The position numbers and the translations under genes were made by a program. A stretch of 64,000 bases of DNA from Sphingomonas sp. PP-CE-1A-559 (GTDB lineage: Bacteria; Pseudomonadota; Alphaproteobacteria; Sphingomonadales; Sphingomonadaceae): contig NZ_SLYA01000001.1 of NCBI RefSeq assembly GCF_004340965.1, forward strand, positions 186,001 through 250,000, in the 5' to 3' direction. Of this stretch, positions 62,425 through 64,000 are shown piece after piece. Under the pieces are notes generated by a model. It saw nothing but the letters and a program-made list of their open reading frames with translations, made no database searches and was not told where the DNA came from. Position 1 is the stretch's first letter; each line of letters starts with the position of its first letter.

Positions 62425-62934
62425 GGGTCCAGCGCCTTGTGTACCGGTAGCGATCGCGTGATCTCGCTATTGAACGACGGCTGTCTGACGGGTGTGCCCT
62501 GATCTGACTGAGCCGTTCTCTACGACGCTTCGTCCGTAACCCGCCGACAGAAGCGATTTATGAATTTGCTACGGGATGACGATGCGCGTTCGGCGGCCAT
62601 AATACTGCTCAACTCGCTGAAAAGTCGATGAGACCATCCTAGATCCCGAACCGGTAGAGCCGACCACGTAATATTGGCCTAACCGAACTATCTTGACTCG
62701 TCGACCAATAGCGGTGAGATAGCGCTATCAACGGACCCGCATAGACGGGCGTGACGAGGAATGGGGATGGCTTTTAACGCTATTGATGTCGCATGCCCGT
62801 CGACCAGTTGGTCGAGCCGGTGGAGTACGTCGCGCAGTACCTAGCGCCCGGCACCTGACGTTTTTCAAGCTTTCATAACAACGAGACGCTTCCTGCCGCC
62901 AGTCGGACAGCGAGGTTCGAAGAGGATCCTGAAC
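62425..62934. other. Gene-free stretch before the TonB receptor
   Basis: A 510-bp gap with no coding, RNA or repeat signal that I can recognise. It must hold the receptor promoter. Confidence 0.6.
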
Positions 62935-64000
62935 ATGACGCCTTTCAAAATGGCCCCTCGTCTTACGCGCGCAGCGCTCCTGTGTGCGACGACGATGGTA
63001 GCGCTGTCGTCGACCGTTGCGGCGGCGCAGACCATTCCGCCGACGCAGGACCCGGCACCAGCCGCGTCGCAAGGTGCCGCGCCCGCCACCGCCGGGCCGA
63101 CCGCGCCTGCCGCGTCGCCAGCCGCGGCCCTGCCGGACTCCGACCAGACCCCCGGCACGATCGATGCGGCCGATAGCGGCGACATCGTCGTCACCGGCTA
63201 TCGTTCGAGCCTCGCCAAGTCGACCAACGCCAAGCGCGCAGCGACAGGCTTCACGGATTCGATCTTCGCCGAAGACATCGGCAAGTTCCCCGACACCAAC
63301 ATCGCCGAATCCTTCAACCGCATCCCCGGCATCACCATCACGCGCGACGTGACCGGTGAAGGCACGAACGTCGCGATCCGTGGCCTCGGATCGAACTTCA
63401 CGAACGTCACGCTCAACGGCGCGACGATCGCGGTGGCGTCGTCGGGCGCGACCGATGCGCAGGGTACCGATCGCTCGGTCGATCTCAGCTTCTTCCCGAC
63501 CGACCTGTTCACCAAGCTGACCGTCAACAAGAGCTATACCGCGGACCTGCTCGAAGGCGGAGCAGCGGGTAACATCGACCTTCGTTCGGCGCGGCCGTTC
63601 GATCGCGCGACCTCGTTCCTCGCCTACAACGTACAGGGGACGAAGCAGTCGCCCGAGGACCGCATCGGTGCCCGCGGCTCGCTGATCGGTAGTTGGCGCG
63701 GTGACAAGGTCGGTATCCTCGCAGGCGTGTCCGCCCAGCGCCTGTTCACCGACACGCGCGGGTTCGAGACGATTGGCTATACCAATCCGGCGCTGTCTGC
63801 GGCGCAGTGCGGCGCTGCTTCGGGCTGCAACACGACGGGTGGCGGCAACTGGACGATCCCAGCCGTGGTGCCTGTCGGTGCCGGTGCGGGGCTGGTAGCC
63901 GGTACGCCGATCACCAGCGCGTTCCTGCTCGCGAACAACCCGGGTGCGACGATCCAGCAGATCGACAACGCATTGCTGCCGCGGCTCGGGCGTTCGACCA
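62935..64000 (+). CDS. TonB-dependent receptor, N-terminal part (runs off window)
   Basis: The first ~355 residues of an outer-membrane receptor of the large sphingomonad TonB type. It has a signal peptide (LTRAALLCATTMVALSSTV, ending AAAQT), a ~55-residue Ala/Pro-rich stretch, the TonB-box-like DIVVTGYRSSL near 83, and a plug domain (FAEDIGKFPDTNIAESFNRI; NVAIRGLGSNFTNVTLNGA; DLFTKLTVNKSYTADLLEGG) before the barrel starts. Ligand unknown; such receptors take up saccharides, siderophores or other large molecules. AGAGGA precedes the ATG. The C-terminus lies beyond 64000. Confidence 0.92.
   Translation, partial: MTPFKMAPRLTRAALLCATTMVALSSTVAAAQTIPPTQDPAPAASQGAAPATAGPTAPAASPAAALPDSDQTPGTIDAADSGDIVVTGYRSSLAKSTNAKRAATGFTDSIFAEDIGKFPDTNIAESFNRIPGITITRDVTGEGTNVAIRGLGSNFTNVTLNGATIAVASSGATDAQGTDRSVDLSFFPTDLFTKLTVNKSYTADLLEGGAAGNIDLRSARPFDRATSFLAYNVQGTKQSPEDRIGARGSLIGSWRGDKVGILAGVSAQRLFTDTRGFETIGYTNPALSAAQCGAASGCNTTGGGNWTIPAVVPVGAGAGLVAGTPITSAFLLANNPGATIQQIDNALLPRLGRST

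Noticed and set aside
1..64000. CRISPR array
   Set aside because: No run of regularly spaced identical 25-40 base repeats was seen; the repeats present are inverted and dispersed.

Overview
The window reads as chromosomal DNA of a sphingomonad (Alphaproteobacteria, most likely Sphingomonas). The core DNA is GC-rich, the mutS/maeB pair is divergent, and there are remnants of a gene transfer agent (GTA) cluster of the alphaproteobacterial type, a CYP153-like P450, DUF1134 and DUF2793 proteins, OmpA and TonB receptors, and many short palindromic intergenic repeats. All identifications come from reading translated sequence; no database search was run.

Layout. 1-15.5 kb is housekeeping and metabolism: mutS (cut by the window edge), maeB malic enzyme, two divergent SDR genes with an MFS transporter, an M1 aminopeptidase, a CHAP-domain secreted protein, msrB, a CYP153-like P450, a NatAB-like ABC exporter, and queG. 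15.7-23.3 kb is a collapsed GTA cluster. A small-terminase-like gene is followed by a terminase large-subunit N-terminus that appears fused in frame to the last residues of the tail tape-measure protein. The late tail genes g12, g13, g14 and g15 and a DUF2793 gene follow with open frames. The portal, protease, capsid and most tail genes are missing. 23.4-29.5 kb holds ompA, an AroE-like dehydrogenase, ygfZ, pyrC, a small unknown gene and a DUF1134 gene, ending at tRNA-Ser(GCT).

29.6-44.5 kb is a genomic island integrated in the 3' end of tRNA-Ser. A 15-bp direct repeat (29594-29608 and 44457-44471) marks its ends, and a tyrosine integrase with an AlpA-type regulator sits at the right end. The island is visibly richer in A and T than its flanks. 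It carries a C5 methyltransferase with a XamI-like restriction endonuclease, a small acidic protein with a membrane protein, a GIY-YIG protein, a two-gene unit of a membrane protein and a MinD/ParA-like ATPase with C-terminal membrane helices, a nucleoside-deoxyribosyltransferase-like protein, a family-A-polymerase-like protein, one intact serine recombinase and two decayed ones.

45.2-51.8 kb, just outside the right attachment site, is a translationally coupled pair: an M48-like zinc metallopeptidase and an 1818-residue protein joining a degenerate kinase C-lobe, a DUF4011/COG1112 superfamily 1 helicase, a possible nuclease-like segment and a C-terminal WGR domain. This pair is the best candidate here for an undescribed, probably anti-phage, system. 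52-64 kb holds a two-component system, a small lipoprotein that looks frameshifted, an outer-membrane barrel, a czcCBA-type metal efflux operon with a small His-rich periplasmic protein, a dienelactone hydrolase and the start of a TonB-dependent receptor.

Several unrelated families of intergenic inverted repeats (about 60-175 bp) lie between genes from 1 to 28 kb. I saw none in the island or to its right.
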